Notes: a model not told the origin generated them from the letters alone. Positions 26,869-35,970 are shown, counted from the stretch's first letter. The stretch: DNA of 64,000 nt from Cryobacterium glaciale (GCF_004402535.1 NZ_SOEY01000029.1:22175-86174); one strand, 5' to 3'. Made by a program: numbers and translations.

Positions 26869-28016
26869 CCGACTTCTACCCGAGCGACCAGTTCGGCTAT
26901 TCGACCCTGCTCACCGACACTGAGCTCGAAGTGCTCGCCGGACTTCGCGCGGTGCTTGACACCGACGTGCAACCGCTCCTCGCCGACCACTGGGAGGCGG
27001 GCGAGTTTCCGTTCGAGATCGTGCCGAAGCTCGTCGACCTCGATCTCATGAATCAGCAAACCAGCGCGCTCTCCGGGGGCTTTCGCAATTTCGAACTGGC
27101 CCGCACCGACGCATCCGTTGCCACGTTCTACAACGCGCAATCGGGACTGTTTCGCACCACGGTCAACCTGGGCGGCAGCCCGGACCAGGCTGCCGCGCTC
27201 GATGCGAAAATCAGGAGCTTCGAGTACACCGGGGTGTTCGCGCTGACCGAACCCGAGCACGGCTCCGACATCGCCGGCGGTCTCGCCACCACCGCCCGCC
27301 GCACCGGTGATAGCTGGGTGCTCAACGGGCAGAAGCGCTGGATCGGCGGCGCTTCGAGCGCCGACGTGCTCGCCGTGTTCGCCCGCGATGAGGCCGACGG
27401 GCAGGTCAAAGCCTTTCTGGTGCCGACGGATGCCCCCGGCGTCACCCTGGCGAAGATCCACCGCAAGACCAGCCTGCGCATCATGCAGAACGCCGACATC
27501 GACCTCGTGAACGTGCAGGTGAGCGAGGCAGATCGGCTGCAGCGCATCAACTCGTTCAAGGACGTCGCCGCCCTGCTGCGGTCGATGCGATCCGACGTGG
27601 CCTGGATCGCAACCGGCCTGCAGGCGGGAGCCTACGAAGCCGCCCTGCGCTACGTGACAACCCGTGAGCAGTTCGGCAAGCCGCTCGCCGCGTTCGCGCT
27701 CACCCAGCAGAAGCTCGCCACCATGCTCGGCAACGTCACCGCCTCGCTCGGCCTGGTCGTGCGCCTCACCCAGCAGCAGGAAGCCGGCGTGTTCACCGAA
27801 GAGAACTCGGCGCTGGCCAAGATGTTCTGTTGTGAGCGGATGCGCCACACCGTCGCGTTGGCCCGCGAAGTCGTCGGCGGCAACGGCATCACCCTCGACA
27901 CCGATGTCGCCCGCTTTCATGCCGATGCCGAAGCCGTGTACTCCTACGAGGGCACCCACGAGATCAACAGCCTCATCGTCGGCCGCGCCGTCACCGGGCA
28001 CAGCGCGTTCATCTAA
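26865..28016 (+). CDS. phdD: Acyl-CoA dehydrogenase (PhdD-like)
   Basis: 383 residues, the usual length. FAD-binding signatures are ALTEPEHGSDIAGG and WVLNGQKRWIGG, and the C-terminal catalytic-base block is SYEGTHEINSLIVGRAVTG. It resembles the glutaryl-CoA dehydrogenase branch. In the phd cluster it would oxidise saturated 3-arylpropionyl-CoA to the cinnamoyl-CoA form, allowing dihydro-compounds to enter. ATG overlaps the hydrolase stop. Confidence 0.85.
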   Translation: MTDFYPSDQFGYSTLLTDTELEVLAGLRAVLDTDVQPLLADHWEAGEFPFEIVPKLVDLDLMNQQTSALSGGFRNFELARTDASVATFYNAQSGLFRTTVNLGGSPDQAAALDAKIRSFEYTGVFALTEPEHGSDIAGGLATTARRTGDSWVLNGQKRWIGGASSADVLAVFARDEADGQVKAFLVPTDAPGVTLAKIHRKTSLRIMQNADIDLVNVQVSEADRLQRINSFKDVAALLRSMRSDVAWIATGLQAGAYEAALRYVTTREQFGKPLAAFALTQQKLATMLGNVTASLGLVVRLTQQQEAGVFTEENSALAKMFCCERMRHTVALAREVVGGNGITLDTDVARFHADAEAVYSYEGTHEINSLIVGRAVTGHSAFI

Positions 28017-28055
28017 CCCACCCCTGCGTTTTCTGACACCCGTATAAGGAGCACC

Positions 28056-28511
28056 ATGACTACCACCGTCACCACCTTCGCCGACCTGCCCGGCCTGGTC
28101 GGCACAGACCTCGGCTACACCGACTACATCGAGGTCGACCAGACCCAGATCGACACCTTCGCCGAGGCCACCGACGACCACCAGTGGCTGCACGTTGACC
28201 CGGTCAAGGCCAAGGACGGCCCATTCGGCACGACCGTTGCGCACGGCTTTCTCACCCTGTCGCTCGCCATCCCGTTCTGGACCGAACTGCTCGACGTGAC
28301 CGACGTGACCACCAAGGTCAACTACGGCCTCGACAAGGTGCGCTTTCCGGCACCCGTCACCGTCGGCTCGAAGATTCGCATGCACGCCACCATCGCGACG
28401 GTCACCGAGATCGCCGGCGGCGTGCAGCTCGGCGTCGACCAGACCATCGAGATCGAGGGCGGCACCAAACCAGCCGTCGTCGCGCACTCGCTGTACCGCT
28501 TTTACGTGTGA
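28056..28511 (+). CDS. phdE: MaoC family enoyl-CoA hydratase (PhdE-like)
   Basis: 151 residues forming a single hot-dog domain. The hydratase-2 catalytic pair appears in TDDHQWLHVD and TVAHGFLTLSL. It would hydrate 4-hydroxycinnamoyl-CoA or feruloyl-CoA to the 3-hydroxy acyl-CoA. AAGGAG lies before the ATG, 40 bases after the dehydrogenase. Confidence 0.86.
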   Translation: MTTTVTTFADLPGLVGTDLGYTDYIEVDQTQIDTFAEATDDHQWLHVDPVKAKDGPFGTTVAHGFLTLSLAIPFWTELLDVTDVTTKVNYGLDKVRFPAPVTVGSKIRMHATIATVTEIAGGVQLGVDQTIEIEGGTKPAVVAHSLYRFYV

Positions 28512-28561
28512 CCGTACCTCCGCTGTTCTGCGCAACACCCAACCCTCAAGGAAGAGGAACC

Positions 28562-29560
28562 ATGTTTCACAGCAACCTGACCCGCGTTCGCACCGTCTCC
28601 GGCCTGGCCGGCCTGGCCATCGTCGCCCTGGCCCTCTCCGGCTGCGCCGCTGCGGCCCCCGCCGCCGACACGACGGCTGACACCGCCACGGGCGAGCTGA
28701 CCACCGTGACGGTGGGCGTGCTCGCCATCGCCCCCTCCGTGGCGATGCAGTACGGCATCGACGAAGGCATCTTTGAAAAGCACGGCCTCGACGTGCAGCT
28801 GCAGACCGGCCAGGGCGGCGCCGCGATGCTGCCGGCCGTGTACGCCGGCAGCATGGACTTCGCCATCGGCAACCCGCTCTCGGTCATGGTCGCCGTCGAC
28901 AAGGGCCTCGAGATGCAGATCGTCACCGGGTACAGCAACTCCAAGGCCGAGGGCGACGACATCAACGGTGTCGTCGTGCGCACCGACTCGGGCATCGACA
29001 GCTTCGCCGACCTCGAAGACCAGACCGTCTCGGTCAACGCGGTCAGCACCCAGGGCGACCTCACCATCAAGGAGAGCGCCGAGATCGACGGCGCAGACCC
29101 GTCGCTGATCAACTTCAACGAGATGCCGTTTCCCGACATGGAGGCCCAGCTCGCCGCCGGCAACACCGACGCCATCTGGCTGCCCGAGCCGTTCCTGAGC
29201 AAGGCGCTGGCCAGCAGCGACTTCAAACTCATCGGCTACCCGAACCAGCAAGCCCTCCCCGGCCTGCCCACCATGGTCACCTTCACGAGCGCCAAATACG
29301 CCACCGCCAACGCTGACACCCTCGCGAAGTTCCGGGAGGCCGTCGACGAGACGCTCGCCGCCGCCGAAGCCAACCCCGACGACGTGCGCGCCACCCTGCC
29401 CGCCTTCATGGGAATGGACGCGGGAGTCGCCGAGAACATGAAGATGGAGACCTTCAACGGTGACGTGCCCGCCGACGTGCTCGCCGACCTCGGCGACCTC
29501 ATGCAGAAGTACGAGATCGTGACGAAGGCGCCCAACGTCTCTGCCATGATCGCAAGCTAG
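28562..29560 (+). CDS. ABC transporter substrate-binding lipoprotein (NMT1/SsuA-like)
   Basis: 332 residues. A lipoprotein signal ends in LALSGC (lipobox Cys about residue 30). The mature protein has the SsuA/TauA-type binding fold: VTVGVLAIAPSVAMQYGIDEGIFEKHGLDVQL, split at GIFEKHGLDV, then GGAAMLPAVYAGSMDFAIGN. No permease or ATPase accompanies it in this operon. The only matching set in the window is at 35971-38394, so it may dock there. A hydroxycinnamate or other aromatic acid is a likely ligand from context. Confidence 0.85.
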   Translation: MFHSNLTRVRTVSGLAGLAIVALALSGCAAAAPAADTTADTATGELTTVTVGVLAIAPSVAMQYGIDEGIFEKHGLDVQLQTGQGGAAMLPAVYAGSMDFAIGNPLSVMVAVDKGLEMQIVTGYSNSKAEGDDINGVVVRTDSGIDSFADLEDQTVSVNAVSTQGDLTIKESAEIDGADPSLINFNEMPFPDMEAQLAAGNTDAIWLPEPFLSKALASSDFKLIGYPNQQALPGLPTMVTFTSAKYATANADTLAKFREAVDETLAAAEANPDDVRATLPAFMGMDAGVAENMKMETFNGDVPADVLADLGDLMQKYEIVTKAPNVSAMIAS

Positions 29561-29567
29561 CCATCCG

Positions 29568-29600
29568 GGGGTGTGCTCGGTAGTACGGTGAGCACACCCC
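29568..29600. terminator. Strong hairpin after the binding-protein gene
   Basis: GGGGTGTGCTC at 29568-29578 pairs exactly with 29590-29600 around an 11-base loop. There is no T-tract, so it may attenuate rather than fully stop transcription into the CoA-ligase gene. Confidence 0.6.
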
Positions 29601-29658
29601 TGACCCACCCCGTGTCAGTGTCTCCGCCTGCGGAGACGTGCGAAAGGTACATGCAACG

Positions 29659-31209
29659 ATGCATAACCAAGGTCTCGGTTCCTGGATCCACCGCCGACGC
29701 ATCAAGTCGGCCGACCAGACGGCGCTGATCAGCGGCGACGATCGCCTCAGTTACGGCGAATTCGCCGAGCGGGTTGACCGCTTGGCGAACGCCTTCGATG
29801 CGCGCGGCATCCGTTCGGGTGATCGGGTCGCCTATCTGGGCGAAAATCATCCGGCCTTTCTGGAGACGCTGTTCGCCTGCGGGGTGCTCGGCGCCATCTT
29901 CGTACCGCTCAACACCCGCCTGGCCGCCCCCGAGATCGCCTTCGCCCTCACCGATTCGGGCAGCCGCATCCTCGTGCACGCGGCAAGCCTGACCGACCTG
30001 GCCGTGCGCGGATCGGCCGGCACGCAGGTCGTGCAGCGCATGCGGGTAGCGGATGCCGCGGTGCCCACCGCTGACACCGGCCCGACCGGTCTGCTCGTGG
30101 AAGACCTCGACGCGGTGATTCTCGGCGCCCCCGCCACGCACCGCGACGAGAACGTCAGCCTCGACGACCCCGCACTCATTCTGTACACCTCCGGCACGAC
30201 CGGCCAGCCCAAGGGGGCCCTGCTCACCCACGGCAATATGACCTGGAACAGTTTCAACGTGCTCGTCGACTACGACTTCGTCAGCAGCGACGTGGCCCTC
30301 ATGATCGCACCGATGTTCCACGTCGCCTCGCTCGGCATGGGGGTGCTGCCGACCCTGCTCAAGGGCGGCTCGGTCGTGCTCGAACCCCGATTCGAGCCCG
30401 GCCGCACCCTGCACCTGATCGAGCAGCACCACGCCACCGTGATCAGCGGCGTGCCCACCACGTACCAGCTGCTCTGCGAGCACCCCGACTGGGACAGCAC
30501 CGATATCAGCTCGCTGCACAAGCTCACCTGCGGTGGTTCGGCGGTGCCGGTGCGGGTGCTCGAAGCCTATGAAAAGCGCGGGTTGGCGTTTTCGGGCGGC
30601 TACGGCCTCACTGAGACGGCGCCAGGAGCCACGAGTCTCGCCCCGCACAAATCGCGCGAGAAGGCAGGGTCGGCCGGGCTGCCGCACTTCTTCACCGATG
30701 TGCGCATCGTCGACGAGACCGGCACCGAAGTACCCGACGGTGAGGTGGGTGAGATTCAGATCTCGGGGCCGAATGTGATTCGCGAATACTGGAACCGGGC
30801 AGAGGCCACCGCCGACAGCTACGCCGGCAACGTCTGGTTTCGATCCGGCGACATGGGCTACACCGACGAACACGGCTACCTCTTCATCTCTGACCGGCTG
30901 AAAGACATGATCATCTCCGGCGGCGAGAACATCTACCCGGCCGAGATCGAGCTGGCCATCTCCGAACTGGAAGCGGTCGCGAGCGTCGCCGTGATCGGGG
31001 TACCCGACGAGAAATGGGGCGAGGTGCCCTGCGCCGTCGTCACCGTGCGCGATGGCTTCAACCTCGAAGCTGACGATATCCAGGCGCACCTGGGCGACCG
31101 GCTCGCCCGCTACAAGATTCCCAAGCGTGTCGTGATCGTCGCCGAGATGCCGCGCACCGCGAGCGGCAAGATTCGCAAGGCCGACCTGCGCCAGGAACAC
31201 GCCAGTTAG
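29659..31209 (+). CDS. phdA: Acyl-CoA ligase, AMP-forming (PhdA-like)
   Basis: 516 residues. ANL-family motifs: LYTSGTTGQPKGALLTHG, split at the P-loop TSGTTGQPKG, then GGYGLTETAPG, WFRSGDMGY, and the C-terminal lysine in TASGKIRKADL. It would activate hydroxycinnamates or arylpropionates with ATP and CoA, the first step for the enzymes encoded upstream. GAAAGG stands 11 bases before ATG 29659; a GTG at 29638 is an alternative. Substrate is inferred from the cluster. Confidence 0.85.
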   Translation: MHNQGLGSWIHRRRIKSADQTALISGDDRLSYGEFAERVDRLANAFDARGIRSGDRVAYLGENHPAFLETLFACGVLGAIFVPLNTRLAAPEIAFALTDSGSRILVHAASLTDLAVRGSAGTQVVQRMRVADAAVPTADTGPTGLLVEDLDAVILGAPATHRDENVSLDDPALILYTSGTTGQPKGALLTHGNMTWNSFNVLVDYDFVSSDVALMIAPMFHVASLGMGVLPTLLKGGSVVLEPRFEPGRTLHLIEQHHATVISGVPTTYQLLCEHPDWDSTDISSLHKLTCGGSAVPVRVLEAYEKRGLAFSGGYGLTETAPGATSLAPHKSREKAGSAGLPHFFTDVRIVDETGTEVPDGEVGEIQISGPNVIREYWNRAEATADSYAGNVWFRSGDMGYTDEHGYLFISDRLKDMIISGGENIYPAEIELAISELEAVASVAVIGVPDEKWGEVPCAVVTVRDGFNLEADDIQAHLGDRLARYKIPKRVVIVAEMPRTASGKIRKADLRQEHAS

Positions 31210-31328
31210 AGGGTCGCAGTTGTCGGGTGCTTGAGGAGCGAGTGGTAATGCCAAGGTCGCCAGGATCCGGCTGATCGAATACGACCGCGCCGCGAACCAG
31301 CGGCCACGCCCACCTCGCTCAAACCACG

Positions 31329-31830
31329 CTACCTGAGTCCCACTTCTTGGTGACTGTCAACAGCCGATGCCTCTTTCAGGGCGACGAGGGCGTCGTTCCT
31401 GAAGCAGAGGGCAGAAAAGCGGTCCTCGTGCGTTCCCGGCAGGAGCTCAACCGAATCGTGCGCGGTGGTTAGGCCGGCAATCTGAATTTTTACTTTGTCT
31501 TGGGATGACCAGAACCAAGGCGTCGCTGTGTAGGGTTCCGTGTATCCCAGAATTGGTCGGGCGGCCTGGCGGGCCTGATCGGTGGCGTTCTGCACTGATT
31601 CCAGCCGAACCAGTGCCTCTGCCCAGGGACCGGGGAAACGAGCGCAGTCTCCGAGCGCCCGATTCTTCGACCAGCACGTCCTTCGACAGTGGCGGTCGCT
31701 GGTCCGGCTGCTGGTCGTCCTCACTTACGAGCAGGATGGATCCCGCGTAGCCCCCTGACCGGAGGCTGTCGACGAGCTGGACACCGGAGTGGCTTGCCCC
31801 GATCACTATGGTTCCGAATTCAGTGTTCAC
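31329..31830 (-). pseudogene. Ferredoxin reductase gene with internal deletion and frameshift
   Basis: The first 55 codons from GTG 31830 read as a ferredoxin reductase N-terminus: TIVIGASHSGVQLVDSLRSGG, split at GASHSG, then QRPPLSKDVL. The frame then changes, and the last 100 codons read as the C-terminus in another frame (ESVQNATDQARQAA, ATPWFWSSQDKVKIQIAGL). About 250 middle residues, holding most of the FAD and all of the NAD domain, are missing. The start overlaps the ferredoxin stop by 4 bases, as in an intact operon. It cannot encode a working reductase. Confidence 0.85.
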
Positions 31831-32150
31831 AAGTACGCGGGAGGAACTGTTACATCGAGAGACTCGAGCTGTCCACCCATGATGATTTGGCAGCCGAGTC
31901 GGGACCCCAGAGTCCGCGGCGACTCGGTCGACTCGAGCATCTCCTCTTCGTCCTCAGACATCGCGGGAAGATTGTGTCGGTCGCTTTCGGTGACGTACAC
32001 GTGGCACGTGGCACACATGGCCTGGCCGCCGCATTCACCGATGATGCCGGGAACGGAATTCTCCAGCGCGGCTCGCATCAGCGTTCGGCCCGAGTCGCAG
32101 ACGATCTCCGTTGAGGAGCCGTCGGGATAGGCGAAGTTTATGATTGGCAT
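31827..32150 (-). CDS. [2Fe-2S] ferredoxin
   Basis: 107 residues with the adrenodoxin/putidaredoxin-type cluster ligands C-x5-C-x2-C in GECGGQAMCATCH and a fourth Cys in RLGCQI. GGAG lies 6 bases before ATG 32150. The gene is intact, but its P450 and reductase partners are both broken, so it is probably a survivor of a dead operon. Redox supply to another oxygenase cannot be excluded. Confidence 0.88.
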   Translation of the reverse strand: MPIINFAYPDGSSTEIVCDSGRTLMRAALENSVPGIIGECGGQAMCATCHVYVTESDRHNLPAMSEDEEEMLESTESPRTLGSRLGCQIIMGGQLESLDVTVPPAYL

Positions 32151-32151
32151 G

Positions 32152-32610
32152 TCAACTCCACATGATCGGAAGATCGGTGTAGCCGCGGAAGACCCAGCCG
32201 CCCATTTTTGACTGGCGGTCGTCTGCAAGGCGAAGTGTGGGGAATCGGCGGTATAGCTCGGGACCGCGATCCGGCCAATGGATTCTTCGGCCGCCCACCG
32301 TCCGGCGCACATGTGATCGCCGCTTCCGAATCCGAGCTGTCGCCGGCTAGGTCGATCAATGTTGAAGACATTGGGTGACGGGACAACGGCGTCGTCTCGG
32401 TTGCCGGCCGCCAGGACTAGACCGATCTCCGTGTTGGCGGCGATCTTGAAGCCGTCGACAACGCTGGACTGGGTGGTCTGGCGCGTGATCATGCCGATTG
32501 GCGAGTAGTAGCGCACACTCTCGTCGAAGATCCGGTCCCAGAGCCCAGGCTCGGCGGTGGCGCGTGTCCGGACTAGCGGATTTTCGTCGAGCAGAGCGGC
32601 CATAGCCGTC
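32152..32610 (-). pseudogene. Cytochrome P450, 5'-truncated and frameshifted
   Basis: Only the C-terminal third is present: the K-helix region (LWDRIFDESVRYYSPIGM), the meander, and the heme-ligand loop FGSGDHMCAGRWAAEE. Near 32245 a frameshift diverts the frame; the native tail LADDRQSKMGGWVFRGYTD continues in the next frame to a TGA at 32152-32154 that overlaps the ferredoxin's ribosome site. The N-terminal 250 or so residues are gone. Without the shift correction the frame runs into the ferredoxin and mimics a P450-ferredoxin fusion, which it is not. Confidence 0.85.
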
Positions 32611-33012
32611 AATCTCACGGAAGTCGGTGGACGATTGCCGTTTTACGCAACGTCAAGTGGAATCGTGCTTCTCGCTTTTAGTCCGCCTGATGTGCGGGAC
32701 CGCGCACTGTCCACAACCACCGGCCACCGTCCGCCTTTAGCGCGAGGATCCATCGTCGGCGACCTCAGCGCCTCTATTGATTTGGCTCGTCGTCAAGGAT
32801 TTGCCGTAACCCGTGGGCTTATTCGCCCTGAGGCGGCTGCCGTAGCCGTGCCGATCTTCGATTCCCTGGATGTTCCCTTGGCCGCTCTTGCCTTCGTTGT
32901 GTCGACGGGCGATTCCTACGGGGGAAGGCTGGACGGTCTGCTGGACCTGTTGAAGCCGGCCGCGAAGCGAATTGCAGTGGCAGTGCGGCGGGGGCAGTCA
33001 AATGTCTCATAG
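32597..33012 (+). pseudogene. IclR family regulator, effector-domain fragment
   Basis: About 137 codons match the C-terminal IclR effector domain: EVGGRLPFYATSSGIVLLAF, ARRQGFAVTRG, and AAAVAVPIFDSLDVPLAAL. The DNA-binding half is absent. The fragment begins where the oppositely oriented P450 fragment also begins, so one deletion seems to have removed the 5' parts of both divergent genes and the promoter region between them. Confidence 0.78.
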
Positions 33013-33062
33013 TGCCACAATCACGCGAAACAGGGTTTGTGCCGGAGCACGCGCGTTCAGGG

Positions 33063-33668
33063 TCAATCCGCCGGCGGCGCGGCATCCGTTCCATTCAGCT
33101 CGTCAATGAGCACCAAACCCCGCTCGGCCCACTCGATCTCGTGCTCGGCCCGCGCGATCAACCCCACATAGGTGTAACGCTTATAGGCGCGGATGCTCGC
33201 GTGCTCGCTCGCCGGAGCGTGGCCGAGGCGTTTTTCGAGCATGGCGCTCGTTCCGGTGTCGATCTCGCGCACCTTCTCGAGCCACTCGACCCGCTGTTCG
33301 TCGAAGTTCGCGATATGCGCGCGCAGTTGCGCGCGGGCCGCGTCCGGCTCGGCCCACTCGAGGTAGGCAGCCTTGAGGTGGGCCGGGTCGCGCTCCCGGG
33401 TGTAGCTGAGCGGCTCGTTCATCCAGGCGCGAAAGGCATCCAGGCCTGCCTCGGTCACGTGGTACTCGCGTTTCTTGCCGCGCGGCCCCCACGGAACCTC
33501 GGTGCCGACGAGCAGCCCGTCGGCCTCCATGCGGCGCAGCTCCGGATAGATCTGCGAGTCGGGGGCATGCCAGACATGCGAAACGGATGCCTGGAACGCT
33601 TTCGACAGGTCGTAACCGGTCATTGGTTCCACGGTGAGGAGCGCCAGCAGTGCATGTCGAAGGCTCAC
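33063..33668 (-). CDS. vanR: PadR family regulator of vanAB (VanR-like)
   Basis: 201 residues. The PadR winged helix occupies the first 85 residues (LLALLTVEPMTGYDLSKAF, SQIYPELRRMEADGLL, KREYHVTEAG), and the C-terminal Vir-like helical domain follows. It is divergent from vanA. In C. glutamicum the vanillate demethylase operon is controlled by a PadR-type VanR with vanillate as inducer, so the same role is inferred here. Confidence 0.82.
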   Translation of the reverse strand: MSLRHALLALLTVEPMTGYDLSKAFQASVSHVWHAPDSQIYPELRRMEADGLLVGTEVPWGPRGKKREYHVTEAGLDAFRAWMNEPLSYTRERDPAHLKAAYLEWAEPDAARAQLRAHIANFDEQRVEWLEKVREIDTGTSAMLEKRLGHAPASEHASIRAYKRYTYVGLIARAEHEIEWAERGLVLIDELNGTDAAPPAD

Positions 33669-33703
33669 GATTTCCCCTTTCGGTCTTGTCAGTACCTACC
33701 AGC

Positions 33704-33735
33704 ATAGATAGTCTGAACCTAAGCTAACTATCTAT
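33704..33735. promoter_or_regulatory. Putative VanR operator
   Basis: ATAGATAGT at 33704-33712 and ACTATCTAT at 33727-33735 are exact inverted copies 14 bases apart. A second, imperfect pair, TACCTACC (33693-33700) and GGATAGGTAG (33738-33747), encloses them. The site lies midway between the two divergent genes and overlaps the likely vanA promoter. Confidence 0.65.
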
Positions 33736-33764
33736 GGGGATAGGTAGCTGACCGGAGGCTATCA

Positions 33765-34886
33765 ATGACGATCATCCAGACCAAGAGTTCGACCACGAAC
33801 AAGGTGCTCAACTACCCCCTGAACGCCTGGTACGTCGCCGCCTGGGACCACGAAGTCACCCGCAAGCTGATCTCCCGCACGGTCGCCGACAAGCCGCTCG
33901 CCATCTACCGTGCCGAAGACGGCCGACCGGTGGCGCTCGCCGATGCCTGCTGGCACCGCCTCGCCCCGCTGTCCCAGGGCAAGCTGCTCGCCAAGGACGA
34001 AATCCAGTGCCCGTATCACGGCATCGTCTACAACTCGGCCGGCCGCTGCGTGTCGATGCCCGCCCAGGAGACCATCAACCCGAGCGCGACCGTGCCCTCG
34101 TACCCGGTTGTCGAACGCCACCGTTTTCTCTGGGTCTGGCTCGGCGATGCGACCCTCGCCAACCCCGACACCATCCCCGACATGCACCAGATGGACCACC
34201 CAGAGTGGGCCGGCGACGGCCTCACCATTCCGGTCACCTGCAACTACCAGCTCGTGCTCGACAACCTGATGGACCTCACCCACGAAGAATTCGTGCACGG
34301 CTCGAGCATCGGCCAGGCCGAGCTGAGCGAATCCGATTTCGAGGTCACCCACGATGACACCACCGTCACCGTCTCGCGCTGGATGCACAATATCGACGCC
34401 CCGCCGTTCTGGCTGAAGAACATGCGTGACAAGTTTCCGGGTTTCACCGGCAAGGTCGACCGGTGGCAGATCATCCACTTCGAAGCGCCCTCGACCATCA
34501 ATATCGATGTCGGAGTCGCCAAGGCCGGCACCGGCGCGCCCGAAGGCGATCGCAGCCAGGGCGTCAACGGCTACGTCATGAACACGATCACCCCCGAAAC
34601 GGCCCGCAGCGCGCACTACTTTTGGGCCTTCATGCGCAACTACCGACTGGAAAGCCAGCTGATCACCTCGCAGCTACGCGCCGGGGTCTCCGGCGTGTTC
34701 AAGGAAGATGAGGACATGCTCCTCGCGCAGCAGACCGCCATCGACGCCAACCCCGACTACGAGTTCTACAACCTCAACATTGACGCCGGCGGTCTGTGGG
34801 TGCGCCGACTCATTGAGCGGATGCTCGAGGCCGAAGGCCGCACGGTCTCCGCCGGCCGCACTGGCCGCGTTCGCGACGCCGACTAG
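33765..34886 (+). CDS. vanA: Vanillate O-demethylase oxygenase subunit
   Basis: 373 residues. The Rieske [2Fe-2S] motif is ACWHRLAPLSQG then IQCPYHG, and the mononuclear iron site is DNLMDLTHEEFVHG. The opening LNYPLNAWYVAAWDHEV is typical of VanA. With NADH-derived electrons from VanB it demethylates vanillate to protocatechuate and formaldehyde. The next gene starts 12 bases later. Related O-demethylases share the motifs, but the PadR gene and vanB support vanillate. Confidence 0.9.
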   Translation: MTIIQTKSSTTNKVLNYPLNAWYVAAWDHEVTRKLISRTVADKPLAIYRAEDGRPVALADACWHRLAPLSQGKLLAKDEIQCPYHGIVYNSAGRCVSMPAQETINPSATVPSYPVVERHRFLWVWLGDATLANPDTIPDMHQMDHPEWAGDGLTIPVTCNYQLVLDNLMDLTHEEFVHGSSIGQAELSESDFEVTHDDTTVTVSRWMHNIDAPPFWLKNMRDKFPGFTGKVDRWQIIHFEAPSTINIDVGVAKAGTGAPEGDRSQGVNGYVMNTITPETARSAHYFWAFMRNYRLESQLITSQLRAGVSGVFKEDEDMLLAQQTAIDANPDYEFYNLNIDAGGLWVRRLIERMLEAEGRTVSAGRTGRVRDAD

Positions 34887-34898
34887 GCGGGCACGACC

Positions 34899-35906
34899 AT
34901 GGCAGCCACCAATATTGAGGTCTGGCAGCAGGCGACGGTCGTGGAGACCGTGGCCGTCGCCACCAACATCCAGCGCATCGTGCTGGCGCCAACCTCACCC
35001 AAACGGGCCGAACCGGGTTCGCACCTCGACCTGTTCGTGACTATCGACGGCGAGCGGCACAAACGCTCATACTCCGTCGTCGACTCCACCGCGGACGGCT
35101 CGCGGGTCGCGATCAGCGTGCTGCAAGCGCCGACGTCCCGCGGCGGCTCGATCTTCATGCACGCTGTGCAGCCGGGCGACACACTTGAGATCACCCAGCC
35201 GCTGCAGAACTTTCCGCTGCGGGTCGGCGCGCCCAGCTACGTGCTGTTGGCCGGCGGTATCGGCGTGACCGCGATCGTCAATATGGCGCGGGTGCTGAAG
35301 AATCTCGGGGCGAATTACACGCTCGTCTACGCGGCGCGCAGTCGCGAGCGCATGGCCTACCTGCCCGAGCTGCTCGCGCTGCACGGCGACAGGCTGCGGG
35401 TGCACATTGACGACGAGGGCACGCAATTGTCGGTGGCCGAGTTGGTCGGCAGCGTCGACCCGCACGCCGAGCTCTACATGTGCGGGCCGATCCGCCTGAT
35501 GGATGCGGTGCGCCGCGCCTGGCGCGAACGCGAGCTCAACTACCCCAACCTGCGGTTCGAAACCTTCGGCAACAGCGGCTGGTACGACCCGGAGGAGTTC
35601 ATCGTGCGGGTACCGCGCCTCGGCGTCGAAGCGCGCGTGCCGGCCGGCCGCTCGATGCTCGAAGCCCTCGAAGATGCCGGCGTCGAGATGATGTTCGACT
35701 GCCGCAAGGGCGAATGTGGCCTGTGCGAGGTCAAGGTACTCGCGCTCGAGGGTGCCATCGACCACCGCGACGTGTTCTACAGCGAACGCCAGCAGCACGC
35801 CGCCGCGAAAATGTGCTGCTGCGTCTCCCGCGCCGTCACCTCGCCCACCGGCCTGCAAGCGGATGCCGCGCGCGGCCCCGCGATCGTCACGATCGCCGTC
35901 TCCTAG
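34899..35906 (+). CDS. vanB: Vanillate O-demethylase reductase subunit
   Basis: 335 residues. Order: FMN-binding barrel (HKRSYSVVDS), NAD domain (LLAGGIGVTAIVNMARVL, split at GGIGVT; YMCGPIRLM), then a C-terminal plant-type [2Fe-2S] domain with CRKGECGLCEVKVL and a last Cys in KMCCCVSRA. This is the class IA reductase layout. It passes electrons from NAD(P)H to VanA. Confidence 0.91.
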   Translation: MAATNIEVWQQATVVETVAVATNIQRIVLAPTSPKRAEPGSHLDLFVTIDGERHKRSYSVVDSTADGSRVAISVLQAPTSRGGSIFMHAVQPGDTLEITQPLQNFPLRVGAPSYVLLAGGIGVTAIVNMARVLKNLGANYTLVYAARSRERMAYLPELLALHGDRLRVHIDDEGTQLSVAELVGSVDPHAELYMCGPIRLMDAVRRAWRERELNYPNLRFETFGNSGWYDPEEFIVRVPRLGVEARVPAGRSMLEALEDAGVEMMFDCRKGECGLCEVKVLALEGAIDHRDVFYSERQQHAAAKMCCCVSRAVTSPTGLQADAARGPAIVTIAVS

Positions 35907-35917
35907 CCCGCTCCACA

Positions 35918-35962
35918 ACACAGCGGATGCCCCGGCGAGTTACGCCGGGGCATCCGCTGTGT
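35918..35962. terminator. Bidirectional hairpin between vanB and the ABC ATPase gene
   Basis: A perfect 20-bp stem (35918-35937 with 35943-35962) closes on the loop AGTTA. The arms contain AGCGGATGCC and its inverse, the word enriched across this window. It separates convergent genes. Confidence 0.85.
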
Positions 35963-35970
35963 GAGTGCTC

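Noticed and set aside
26649-28538. Minus-strand frame of 629 codons
   Set aside because: Antisense to well-supported phd genes; His/Gly/Asp-rich shadow.
31827-32618. Natural P450-ferredoxin fusion protein
   Set aside because: The native P450 C-terminus and stop are readable in the next frame, and the ferredoxin has its own ribosome site; the fusion is a frameshift artefact.
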